A stretch of DNA of 64,000 nucleotides from positions 744,001 to 808,000 of the forward strand of contig NZ_SMLL01000001.1 in assembly GCF_004681965.1 (NCBI RefSeq). Reading direction: 5' to 3'. The notes beneath the pieces are model-generated. The model was not told where the DNA came from. It did no database searches and saw only the letters and a program-made list of their open reading frames with translations. Source of the DNA: Ramlibacter rhizophilus. Its GTDB lineage: Bacteria > Pseudomonadota > Gammaproteobacteria > Burkholderiales > Burkholderiaceae_C. Made by a program: the position numbers and the translations under genes. Position 1 is the stretch's first letter. The number at the start of each line of letters is the position of its first letter. Positions 8,805-15,747 of the stretch are shown one piece after another.

Positions 8805-9580
8805 CGGGGCTGGAGGTCGGCGCCGACCTCCAGCGCCGCTTCGGTGGCCTGGAGCGGCTCTACGGCATGGCCGGCGCGCAGGCCATCCGGCGCGCGCATG
8901 TCGTGGTCGTGGGCATCGGCGGCGTGGGCTCGTGGACGGCGGAGGCGCTGGCGCGCAGCGGCGTCGCGCGGCTCACGCTGATCGACCTGGACCACGTGGC
9001 CGAATCCAACATCAATCGCCAGGTGCATGCGCTGGACAGCACCGTGGGCCAGGCCAAGGTGCAGGCCATGCGCGAACGCATCGCGCAGATCCATCCGGCC
9101 TGCAGCGTCCAGGGCATCGAGGAATTCGTCGATCCGGACAACTGGCCGCAGCTGCTTCCCGAGGGCGTGCATGCCGTCGTCGACGCCTGCGACCAGATCA
9201 AGGCCAAGCGCGCCATGGCGGCCTGGGCCCTGCGCACGCGCAGCCTCTTCATCGCCGTAGGCGCGGCGGGCGGCAAGCGCCTGGCGCACAAGGTGGACAT
9301 CGACGACCTCTCACGCACCACCCACGACCCGCTGCTCGCGCAGCTGCGCTATCGCCTGCGCAAATTTGACGGCGCACCGCGCGAGGGCAAGACCATCGGC
9401 ATCCCCTGCGTCTTCAGCCGCGAGGCCGTGGCCCCGCCGGACCCCTCCTGCGACATCAGCGGCGACGGCTCGCTCAACTGCCACGGCTACGGCTCGGTCG
9501 TGAGCGTCACCGCCACCTTCGGCCAGTGCGCCGCAGGCTTCATCCTGGACCGCATCGCGCAGGGAAGCCAAAAAAACTAG
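8801..9580 (+). CDS. tcdA: tRNA threonylcarbamoyladenosine dehydratase
   Basis: An E1-like ATP-dependent enzyme of 259 residues that cyclises t6A37 to ct6A in ANN-decoding tRNAs. The nucleotide-binding loop VVVGIGGVGSWTAEAL is near residue 36, followed by LIDLDHVAESNINRQ, which holds the conserved acidic and Asn/Arg residues of MoeB/ThiF-fold proteins. The candidate catalytic Cys lies in TFGQCAAGF near the C-terminus. The start is a GTG overlapping the cpoB stop as GTGA. The position between cpoB and a tRNA-Lys(UUU) gene, itself a substrate type, is notable. Confidence 0.9.
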   Translation: MTGLEVGADLQRRFGGLERLYGMAGAQAIRRAHVVVVGIGGVGSWTAEALARSGVARLTLIDLDHVAESNINRQVHALDSTVGQAKVQAMRERIAQIHPACSVQGIEEFVDPDNWPQLLPEGVHAVVDACDQIKAKRAMAAWALRTRSLFIAVGAAGGKRLAHKVDIDDLSRTTHDPLLAQLRYRLRKFDGAPREGKTIGIPCVFSREAVAPPDPSCDISGDGSLNCHGYGSVVSVTATFGQCAAGFILDRIAQGSQKN

Positions 9581-9582
9581 GC

Positions 9583-9588
9583 TATACT
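9583..9588 (+). promoter_or_regulatory. Candidate -10 box for the tRNA-Lys
   Basis: TATACT lies just after the tcdA stop and 35 bases before the mature tRNA 5' end. No good -35 box is visible at the expected spacing, so the tRNA may be transcribed from here, from the upstream operon, or both. The position is the main support. Confidence 0.4.
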
Positions 9589-9623
9589 CATGGGCTGCGC
9601 TGCACACACCGGCAGCGACGTGG

Positions 9624-9699
9624 GGGACGTTAGCTCAGTTGGTAGAGCAGCGGACTTTTAATCCGTTGGTCGCAGGTTCGAATCCTGCACGTCCTACCA
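9624..9699 (+). tRNA. tRNA-Lys (anticodon UUU)
   Basis: A complete 76-base cloverleaf. The acceptor arms GGGACGT and ACGTCCT pair, the anticodon stem CGGA/TCCG encloses the loop CTTTTAA with anticodon TTT, the T arm is GCAGG-TTCGAAT-CCTGC, and the CCA end is encoded. It lies downstream of tcdA on the same strand and is followed by a terminator hairpin. Confidence 0.97.
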
Positions 9700-9717
9700 G
9701 ATATCCGCATTCACACA

Positions 9718-9750
9718 AAGAGCCCGCTACGGAAACGATAGCGGGCTCTT
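9718..9750 (+). terminator. Hairpin terminator after tRNA-Lys
   Basis: A 12-base perfect stem (AAGAGCCCGCTA with TAGCGGGCTCTT) around a nine-base loop begins 18 bases after the tRNA. The following bases are CCGTTTCTG, a weak T-run. It is probably an intrinsic terminator for the tolB-pal-tRNA transcript. Confidence 0.75.
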
Positions 9751-9797
9751 CCGTTTCTGCATCCGTGGAAAGCATGTGGAAAGGCGAGCGGGGAACG

Positions 9798-10151
9798 ATG
9801 AAAGTGCCTGCCACGCAGCATAGTTGGCACTCTCGCGCCGCGGTGATGCCGACCGGCCTCACTCGGTCTGCTGTAATCCAGCCGGTGTTTAGAACGCTGT
9901 CCCCACTCCTGGCGGCCCTCGGTGCCGCAGTGTCCCTGTCAGCTTGCGATCCTTTCGAGCCAGCCTCCGGCTTTGACTACAAGGAATGTCGCTTCTCGCT
10001 GGAGAAGCTTCCGCACTACCCGACGATCAGCGGCGGGGAGCGCTTGAAGTTCATCGACGCCTGCCTGCGCGACAAGGGATGGACCCCTGCGGCGAGCTGC
10101 AAGGAGGCTTCCGCAGAAGGCAGGATTCACTGTGCCTATGAGCGCAAGTAG
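9798..10151 (+). CDS. Small predicted lipoprotein with four conserved-looking cysteines
   Basis: Unrecognised family. The frame encodes a hydrophobic segment (LSPLLAALGAAVSL) ending in the lipobox LSAC, then about 67 residues with four further Cys (KECRF, DACLRD, ASCKEA, IHCAY) that could form two disulfides in the periplasm. The ATG at 9798 is taken because a purine-rich ribosome site precedes it, but this gives a long signal region; an ATG at 9846 or a GTG at 9885 would give a more typical length (34 or 21 residues to the Cys). The frame also runs back through the tRNA, which is not coding. It lies after the tRNA terminator and so must have its own promoter. Confidence 0.55.
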   Translation: MKVPATQHSWHSRAAVMPTGLTRSAVIQPVFRTLSPLLAALGAAVSLSACDPFEPASGFDYKECRFSLEKLPHYPTISGGERLKFIDACLRDKGWTPAASCKEASAEGRIHCAYERK

Positions 10152-10460
10152 ACCAGGCCGCGCGGCCTGCAGCAGAACGCTGCAGCGAAGCTGTACAGCC
10201 CGCCGATGAAAGCTGCTCTCGGACTCCTGCTGCCGCTTCCTGCCTTCGTCGTTCACAGCGGCTCGCGCAGACGCTAGCTCACAACACTCCACTGACCCGC
10301 AACTGTGACTTACTGGCGCCAGCGCGAAGTCCGTGCTGCCTTTACTTGCGAGCGATGCGCTTTCGTCCTGGCCTGTCTGCAACATCAGGAGCACCGTTCC
10401 TCTTCACATTGACGAAATGAGGTGCTGCCATGTCAATTGACAAACCTAGAGTGACGCAAA
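10152..10460. other. Intergenic stretch with a 13-codon mini-ORF
   Basis: About 309 bases between the lipoprotein and the response regulator. It starts with a 14-base palindrome (AGGCCGCGCGGCCT, near 10154-10167) and a CTGCAG direct repeat, which could be a transcript end. At 10430-10471 an ATG with a weak GAGGT upstream opens a 13-codon frame that ends inside the first codons of the response regulator. GC content appears lower than in the flanking genes. No clear RNA gene is seen. Confidence 0.4.
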
Positions 10461-10859
10461 TTGTCGGCTGACCATCTTACTCAGCCGATTCGTGTCCTTG
10501 TTGTCGATGACAACGTGGATGCAGCGGAGTTGGTGGCCGACCTGTTGAGCATGCTCGGGTATGAGACTTCAGCTGCACACGATGGCGAGTCGGCATTGCG
10601 TGTGTGGTCAACGACCCGGCCGGACGCTGTCATTTTGGACTTGGGGATGCCGGTGATGGACGGCTACGAGGCCGCCAGGCAGATTCGGAAATTGTCCAAG
10701 TCGTGCTTGTTGATTGCCTTGTCCGCGTGGGCCCGGCCTGCAGACGTGGAGCGCGGCCGAATAGCGGGTTTCGACCACCACATTGCCAAACCGGCCTCCG
10801 TCGAACAGCTGCTGGAGGCGCTCCATAGCCGCCTGCGCGCGCCTGTGGACCTGAGTTGA
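10461..10859 (+). CDS. Single-domain response regulator (CheY-like)
   Basis: A 132-residue receiver domain with no output domain. The acidic pair is in LVVDDN, the phospho-acceptor Asp in DAVILDLGMPVMDG (near 56), the Thr/Ser switch in LIALSAW and the Lys in HIAKPAS. It would be phosphorylated by a separate histidine kinase and act by protein contact. The start is a TTG at 10461; no ATG precedes the first strand in frame, and the weak start together with an overlapping 13-codon leader frame leaves the true N-terminus uncertain. It converges on another receiver-only gene, with 12 bases between the stops. Such proteins often follow hybrid kinases, but none is adjacent. Confidence 0.8.
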   Translation: MSADHLTQPIRVLVVDDNVDAAELVADLLSMLGYETSAAHDGESALRVWSTTRPDAVILDLGMPVMDGYEAARQIRKLSKSCLLIALSAWARPADVERGRIAGFDHHIAKPASVEQLLEALHSRLRAPVDLS

Positions 10860-10871
10860 AGGACAGGCCGC

Positions 10872-11291
10872 CTACGCTGAGGCAGCGCGCAGGGTCGTGT
10901 GGCTGCGGCAATCGTGGAGAGCTCGAAGCACGCAATCGACATCGACCGGCTTCACAAGGTACTCGTCGAATCCGGCGCTCAGTGCCTCAGCGCGTTGATT
11001 GTTTCCTGCCCACCCGGTAACAGCCACGATGCAGGTATGTCCCTTCAAATGCTTCTCACGCAAGCGCCTGCACACCTCGAATCCGTTCACGTCGGGCAGT
11101 CCAATGTCGAGGAGCACCACGTCGGGCTTCACGCGCTTTGCAACTTCGATCGCTTCACTGCCGGTGTGGGCGCCAACGGCCGTATGACCAAAAGATTCGA
11201 TCAGGATCGAGAGCGTCTCGACCATATCGGCGTTGTCGTCGACGATGAGAATGACGTGTGGCTCGCCAGCGGGAGCGGGGGTATGTCTCAT
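10872..11291 (-). CDS. Single-domain response regulator (CheY-like)
   Basis: A 139-residue receiver domain. Key residues are the Asp pair in LIVDDNADM, the phospho-acceptor in DVVLLDIGLPDVNG, the Thr in IVAVTGWAG and the Lys in YLVKPVD. There is no output domain. The ATG at 11291 is preferred; an in-frame start 11 codons earlier adds an Arg/Thr-rich stretch with no family similarity. The receiver resembles the C-terminal receiver of the hybrid kinase at 31442-33856 (VTGW/LTGW motif), hinting at the same signalling class. The partner kinase is not visible nearby. Confidence 0.85.
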   Translation of the reverse strand: MRHTPAPAGEPHVILIVDDNADMVETLSILIESFGHTAVGAHTGSEAIEVAKRVKPDVVLLDIGLPDVNGFEVCRRLREKHLKGHTCIVAVTGWAGNNQRAEALSAGFDEYLVKPVDVDCVLRALHDCRSHTTLRAASA

Positions 11292-11475
11292 CGTCGACGT
11301 GGCTCTAGAGGTGGGTCGACGCATCGTATGCGAGTTCGAACTGCACAGTACACCTGCGTGTAACTTCGGGTGGGGTACGCGCGAGCGTGCGGGAGCGGGT
11401 CACGCCTTCTGCGACCGGCTCTGCGCGAGCTGAGCCTGCTGCGGTCCAGGCACGTCGCCGTTGCGGCGGTGATGC

Positions 11476-12345
11476 CTACAAGGCATCCACCGGAATCTTC
11501 AGGTACGAAGTCCCGTTCCCTTCCTTCGGCGGCATCTCCCCCGCGCGGATGTTCACCTGCACGGCCGGCAGGATCAGCACGGGCATGGCGAGCGTCGCGT
11601 CGCGGCGGGTGCGCATGTCCACGAACTGGTCCTCGCTCACGCCGTCGTGCACGTGGATGTTGCGCGCCTTCTGCTCGGCGACGCTGGACTCGCAGGCGAC
11701 CGGCCGGTCGCTCGGCGGGTAGTCGTGGCACATAAAGAGCCGGGTGTCGGGCGGCAGGGACAGCAGCTTGCGCACCGACCGGTACAGCGTGCGCGCGTCC
11801 CCGCCGGGGAAGTCGCAGCGCGCGGTGCCCACGTCGGGCATGAACAGGGTGTCGCCCACGAACACGGCGTTGCCGATCTGGTAGGCGATGTCGGCAGGCG
11901 TGTGGCCGGGCACGTGCAGCACCTTGCCGGTGAGTGCGCCGATACGGAACTCGTCGCCGTCGGTGAAGAGGCGATCGAACTGCGAGCCGTCGGTGGCGAA
12001 GCCCGCCTCCAGGTTGAAGATGCCCTTGAAGACCTTCTGCACGGCGGCAATGTGTTCGCCGATGCCGGTGCGGCCGCCGAGCTGCGCCTTCAGGTAGGGC
12101 GCCGCCGTGAGGTGGTCGGCATGCGCGTGGGTCTCCAGGATCCACTCGACCTTCAGCGCATTCGCGCGCACATAGTCGATCACCTTGTCCGCGGACGCGT
12201 GGCGGGTCCGGCCGGCCTTGGCGTCATAGTCGAGTACCGGGTCCACGATGGCACATGCGCTCCCCGGTCCGGCGTGGACCACGTAGGTCCACGTCCAGGT
12301 TGCCTCGTCGAATATGGGATGGACCTGCGGCACCGCTTGCGTCAT
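11476..12345 (-). CDS. blh: Persulfide dioxygenase-like metallo-beta-lactamase-fold hydrolase (Blh/ETHE1 type)
   Basis: A 289-residue metallo-beta-lactamase-fold protein close to Blh, the BigR-controlled enzyme of the ETHE1 group. Members oxidise glutathione persulfide to sulfite and protect from hydrogen sulfide. The metal motif THAHADH is near residue 70, further ligands are His in VPGHTPADI and Asp in FVGDTLFMPD, and His in FMCHDYPP follows. The start ATG at 12345 has a good ribosome site (CAGGAGCG). It is transcribed away from a SulP transporter, with an AT-rich control region between them, consistent with exporting or balancing the sulfite/sulfate produced. The gene name is by family resemblance; the substrate has not been shown here. 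Confidence 0.8.
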   Translation of the reverse strand: MTQAVPQVHPIFDEATWTWTYVVHAGPGSACAIVDPVLDYDAKAGRTRHASADKVIDYVRANALKVEWILETHAHADHLTAAPYLKAQLGGRTGIGEHIAAVQKVFKGIFNLEAGFATDGSQFDRLFTDGDEFRIGALTGKVLHVPGHTPADIAYQIGNAVFVGDTLFMPDVGTARCDFPGGDARTLYRSVRKLLSLPPDTRLFMCHDYPPSDRPVACESSVAEQKARNIHVHDGVSEDQFVDMRTRRDATLAMPVLILPAVQVNIRAGEMPPKEGNGTSYLKIPVDAL

Positions 12346-12362
12346 GGTTCGCTCCTGTGAGG

Positions 12363-12397
12363 TTGCTTCAAATATCATCAGAAGATAATATATCTGA
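12363..12397 (+). promoter_or_regulatory. AT-rich divergent control region with a TCAGA-N10-TCTGA palindrome
   Basis: Between the Blh-like gene and the SulP gene a markedly AT-rich patch holds an inverted repeat (TCAGA at 12378-12382, TCTGA at 12393-12397). On the plus strand, TTGCTT (12363) and TAATAT (12386) are spaced by 17 bases and form a plausible promoter that the palindrome overlaps. The layout fits a repressor site of the BigR/ArsR kind known to control blh genes, but no such regulator gene is in the window. Confidence 0.5.
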
Positions 12398-12425
12398 AAA
12401 TAAACTGTTTGAGCAGGAGGCCACC

Positions 12426-12473
12426 GTGAAGTCCCATTCCCCATGCGCCCTTGGCGCGGCCCCACGATCATGA
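12426..12473 (+). CDS. Possible 15-codon leader peptide before SulP
   Basis: A very strong ribosome site (AGGAGG at 12415-12420) sits five bases before a GTG at 12426, which opens a 15-codon frame (KSHSPCALGAAPRS after the start). Its TGA at 12471-12473 overlaps the transporter ATG at 12470 as ATGA. The transporter ATG itself has no ribosome site, so the strong site seems to serve the short frame and translation of SulP may depend on re-initiation. An ATG at 12443 in the transporter frame is an alternative start that would make the leader irrelevant. Confidence 0.4.
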   Translation: MKSHSPCALGAAPRS

Positions 12474-14239
12474 AGGCGCGACCGCGACGCCTTCAAGCCC
12501 AGCGGTGGCTGCCGGCCTGGTGCGAGGGCTACCAGCGCGAAACCCTGGCCAGCGATGCCGTCGCGGCGGCCATCGTCACGCTGATGCTGATCCCGCAGAG
12601 CCTGGCCTATGCCTCGCTGGCCGGACTGCCGCCCGAGGTGGGCCTGTACGCGAGCATCGCGCCGCTGCTGATGTACGCGCTCCTGGGCACGAGCCGCGTG
12701 CTGGCGGTGGGGCCGGTGGCGGTGGTGTCGCTGATGACGGCCACGGCAATCGGGGACCATGCAGCCGCGGGGTCGGCCGCGTACTGGGCGGTCGCGATCA
12801 CGCTGGCCTTCCTGTCGGGCCTGATGCTGCTCGCCATGGGCCTGCTGCGGCTCGGGTTCGTGGCCAACTTCCTCAGTCACCCGGTGATCTCCGGCTTCAT
12901 TTCGGCGTCCGCCGTGCTGATTGCCGCGGGGCAGGCGCGCGTGCTGCTGGGCCTGCAGGTGCCGGGCGAACATTTCGTGGAGATCGCGGCCGGTGTGCTG
13001 GCGCGCCTGTCGCAGGTGCATGGGCCCACGGCGCTGCTGGGGCTGGGCGCGCTGGCCTTCCTGTTCTGGACGCGCAAGGGGCTCAAGCCCTTGCTGATCC
13101 GCTTGGGCATGCCCTCGCGCCTGGCCGATTTCACGGCGCGGGCCGGCCCGGTGATGGGAATCGTCGTCACGGCGTTGCTGACCTGGGGCCTGGGCCTGCA
13201 GGAGCAGGGTGTGCGCGTGGTCGGCGCGGTGCCGGCCGGCCTGCCGCCGCTGACGACGCCCTTGTGGGATCCCGCACTGTGGCAGTCGCTGGCGGTGCCC
13301 GCGCTCCTGATCAGCGTGGTGGGCTTCGTGGAGTCGGTCTCGGTGGGCCAGACGCTGGCGGCGCGCCGGCGCGAGCGGATCGAGCCGGACCGCGAGCTCG
13401 TGGCCCTGGGCGCGAGCAACCTCGGCGCCGCCTTCAGCGGCGGCTTTCCGGTGACGGGCGGCTTCGCGCGTTCGGTGGTGAACTTCGACGCCGGCGCCCG
13501 CACCCCGGCCGCGGGTGCCTTCACCGCCGTGGGCATCCTGCTGGCCGCGCTGCTGCTGACCCCGGCGCTGTACTACGTGCCGCAGGCCACGCTCGCGGCC
13601 ACCATCATCGTGGCGGTGGTGTCGCTGATCGACCTGGGCATGTTCCGGCGCACCTGGCGCTATTCGCGAACCGACTTCCTGGCCTTGCTGGCCACGGTGA
13701 TCGGAACGCTGGGTTGGGGCGTCGAAGCCGGCCTGATCGCGGGGGTGGCGCTGTCGCTCGGCCTGTTCCTGCTGCGCACCAGCCGCCCGCACATCGCCCA
13801 GGTGGGGCTGGTTCCCGGGACGGAGTACTTTCGCAACGTCAAGCGGCACCGGGTGATCGAGAGCCCGGCCGTGCTCGGCCTGCGGGTGGACGAAAGCCTG
13901 TACTTCGCCAATTCGCGCGCGCTGGAGGACTGGATCAATGCCGCGGTGGCCGGCCGGCCCGGGCTGCGGCACGTCGTGCTGCAGTGCTCGGCGGTGAACG
14001 CCATCGACGCCAGCGCGCTGGAAAGCCTGGAGCACATCGACGAGCGGCTGCGCGGCGCCGGCCTGCAGTTCCACCTGAGCGAGGTCAAGGGCCCCGTGAT
14101 GGACCGCTTGCAGGGCACCGACTTCCTCACGCAGCTCAGCGGACGGGTGTTTCTCACCCACTACCAGGCCCTGCGCGAGCTGGCGCCCGATCTGTTCGGC
14201 GTGGAGGAAGGCGTGAAGTCGCCGGCGCCTGTTTTTTGA
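12470..14239 (+). CDS. SulP family anion transporter with STAS domain
   Basis: A 589-residue inner-membrane transporter of the SulP/SLC26 family, which moves sulfate, bicarbonate or related anions. About twelve hydrophobic spans cover residues 30-430, with family motifs PQSLAYASLAGLPPEVGLY and GAFSGGFPVTGGFARSVVNF. A cytoplasmic STAS domain follows (LRVDESLYFANSRALED, VLQCSAVNAIDASALESLEHI). The start may be 12470 or 12443. Its divergent partner is a persulfide dioxygenase-like gene, so sulfite or sulfate is the likeliest cargo here, but this is inference. The cys operon at 45485 is a separate ABC system for sulfate uptake. Confidence 0.88.
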   Translation: MKARPRRLQAQRWLPAWCEGYQRETLASDAVAAAIVTLMLIPQSLAYASLAGLPPEVGLYASIAPLLMYALLGTSRVLAVGPVAVVSLMTATAIGDHAAAGSAAYWAVAITLAFLSGLMLLAMGLLRLGFVANFLSHPVISGFISASAVLIAAGQARVLLGLQVPGEHFVEIAAGVLARLSQVHGPTALLGLGALAFLFWTRKGLKPLLIRLGMPSRLADFTARAGPVMGIVVTALLTWGLGLQEQGVRVVGAVPAGLPPLTTPLWDPALWQSLAVPALLISVVGFVESVSVGQTLAARRRERIEPDRELVALGASNLGAAFSGGFPVTGGFARSVVNFDAGARTPAAGAFTAVGILLAALLLTPALYYVPQATLAATIIVAVVSLIDLGMFRRTWRYSRTDFLALLATVIGTLGWGVEAGLIAGVALSLGLFLLRTSRPHIAQVGLVPGTEYFRNVKRHRVIESPAVLGLRVDESLYFANSRALEDWINAAVAGRPGLRHVVLQCSAVNAIDASALESLEHIDERLRGAGLQFHLSEVKGPVMDRLQGTDFLTQLSGRVFLTHYQALRELAPDLFGVEEGVKSPAPVF

Positions 14240-14339
14240 GCACCGTGGCGCGAGCCCAGGCGGGGCGGGGCTTGCGGGGCTTGTTCCCGAACCTTTCCAC
14301 AGGCTGGCCCACAGGCGAGGGGGACAACTCGGCGGCGCG

Positions 14340-15704
14340 TCAGCACGCGTCCAGCGCCACGGTTTCGCCGTGGGCGGGCCGGTGGCAGGCCCAGCCCAGG
14401 GTGCGCTCGATCCGCGCCCCGAGGGCCTGCGCAGCGGCCGGCTCGCCGTGATTGATGAAGACCCGGCGCGGCGCGCGCGCGAAGCCGCGCAGCCAATCCA
14501 GGATCTGGCCCGCGTCGGCGTGGCCGGACCACTGCGCCAGGCGGGCGACCTCGGCGCGCACGGGCACTTGCGCACCGAAGACCTTCACGCTGTCCACGCC
14601 CTGTACGAGGTCCGCGCCCCGCGTGCCGGCGGCCTGGTGGCCGACCAGCAGGATGGTGTTGCGCTCGTCCGGCGCGAAGCTGCGCAGGTGGTGCAGCACG
14701 CGTCCACCGGTGAGCATGCCGCTGGCGGCGATGACGATGCGGGGTCCGCGGCCGTGTCGCACCTGCTCCGACTCCTCGGCGCTCTGCACGGCCTGCACGT
14801 CGCCAGCGGCTTGCAGCCACTCCGAGGTGTCTGGCCGCAGGTGCGACGGATGGCGGACGCAGACCTCGGTCGCGCGGGCGGCCATGGGGCTGTCCAGCAC
14901 CACCGGCAGCCTGGGAATGTCGCCGCGGCGCGCGAGCCGGTGCAGCGCCAGGATCAAGGCCTGTGCGCGCCCCACCGCGAAGGCCGGAACCAGCAGGACG
15001 CCGCCACGTGCGGCGGTGCGGCACACCACGGCGGCCAGCGCCTGCAGTGGATCGGTGCGGGCATGCTCGCGGTCGCCGTAGGTGGATTCGAGCACCAGGT
15101 AGTCGGCCGCGGGCGGGGGTGCGGGCGGTTTCATCACCAGGTCGTCGGGACGGCCCAGGTCACCGGAGAAGAGGACGCTCACCGGGCCGGCCTCCAGGCG
15201 CAGCATGGCCGCGCCGGGCAGGTGGCCCGCAGGCCGGAACAGCGCCTGCCATCCAGGCGCGGCTTCCCAGGGCTGGTCGAAGGGAACCGTGCGCAGCAGG
15301 CGCAGGCAACGCTCGGCATCGGCCCGCGTGTACAGGGGCAGGGGAGGGTGGTGGCGGCTGCTGCCCAGGCGCTGGTGCTCCGCGGCCTCTTCCTCCATGA
15401 GGTGGCCGCTGTCGGGGAGCAACAGGCCGCACAGGTCCGCGGTCGCGGGCGTGCAGTGCACCGGTGCACGCAGGCCCTGGCGCGCCAGCAGCGGCAGCAG
15501 GCCGCTGTGGTCGATGTGCGCGTGCGTGAGCACCACGCCGTCCAGAGCCGAGGGCGGGACGGGAAAGGGCTCGCGGTTGCGAAGCCGCAGTGCCTTGTCA
15601 CCCTGGAAGAGGCCGCAGTCCACGAGCACCTGCGTTTGCCCTTGCTGCACCAGGGTGCGCGAACCGGTCACGGTGTCGGTGGCGCCGAGGAAACACAGCT
15701 GCAT
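14340..15704 (-). CDS. MBL-fold beta-CASP metallohydrolase (RNA-processing type)
   Basis: A 454-residue member of the metallo-beta-lactamase/beta-CASP family, related to CPSF-73 and bacterial RNA nucleases. The metal motif LTHAHIDHSGLLP is near residue 58, with further ligands in FSGDLGRP (Asp) and SGHADAGQ (His). The beta-CASP insert is recognised by LESTYGDREH, PAFAVGRAQALI and ASGMLTGGRVLHHL. It likely cleaves RNA, though the substrate is unknown. The ATG at 15704 is preferred over one 12 codons earlier because CFLGATDTVTGS is the usual start of the domain. It follows the ABC-F gene by 43 bases and may be the last gene of the dap operon. Confidence 0.85.
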   Translation of the reverse strand: MQLCFLGATDTVTGSRTLVQQGQTQVLVDCGLFQGDKALRLRNREPFPVPPSALDGVVLTHAHIDHSGLLPLLARQGLRAPVHCTPATADLCGLLLPDSGHLMEEEAAEHQRLGSSRHHPPLPLYTRADAERCLRLLRTVPFDQPWEAAPGWQALFRPAGHLPGAAMLRLEAGPVSVLFSGDLGRPDDLVMKPPAPPPAADYLVLESTYGDREHARTDPLQALAAVVCRTAARGGVLLVPAFAVGRAQALILALHRLARRGDIPRLPVVLDSPMAARATEVCVRHPSHLRPDTSEWLQAAGDVQAVQSAEESEQVRHGRGPRIVIAASGMLTGGRVLHHLRSFAPDERNTILLVGHQAAGTRGADLVQGVDSVKVFGAQVPVRAEVARLAQWSGHADAGQILDWLRGFARAPRRVFINHGEPAAAQALGARIERTLGWACHRPAHGETVALDAC

Positions 15705-15747
15705 GGCGCGCATGCTGCGACGCGGACCGCCGCGCGTCAATGAGCGG

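Noticed and set aside
9639-9797. Open frame starting inside tRNA-Lys
   Set aside because: The first codons are the tRNA and its terminator; only the part from 9798 or later can be a gene.
12368-14575. 735-codon minus-strand frame opposite SulP
   Set aside because: The plus strand has SulP and STAS motifs; the minus frame is Gln/His/Arg-rich noise.
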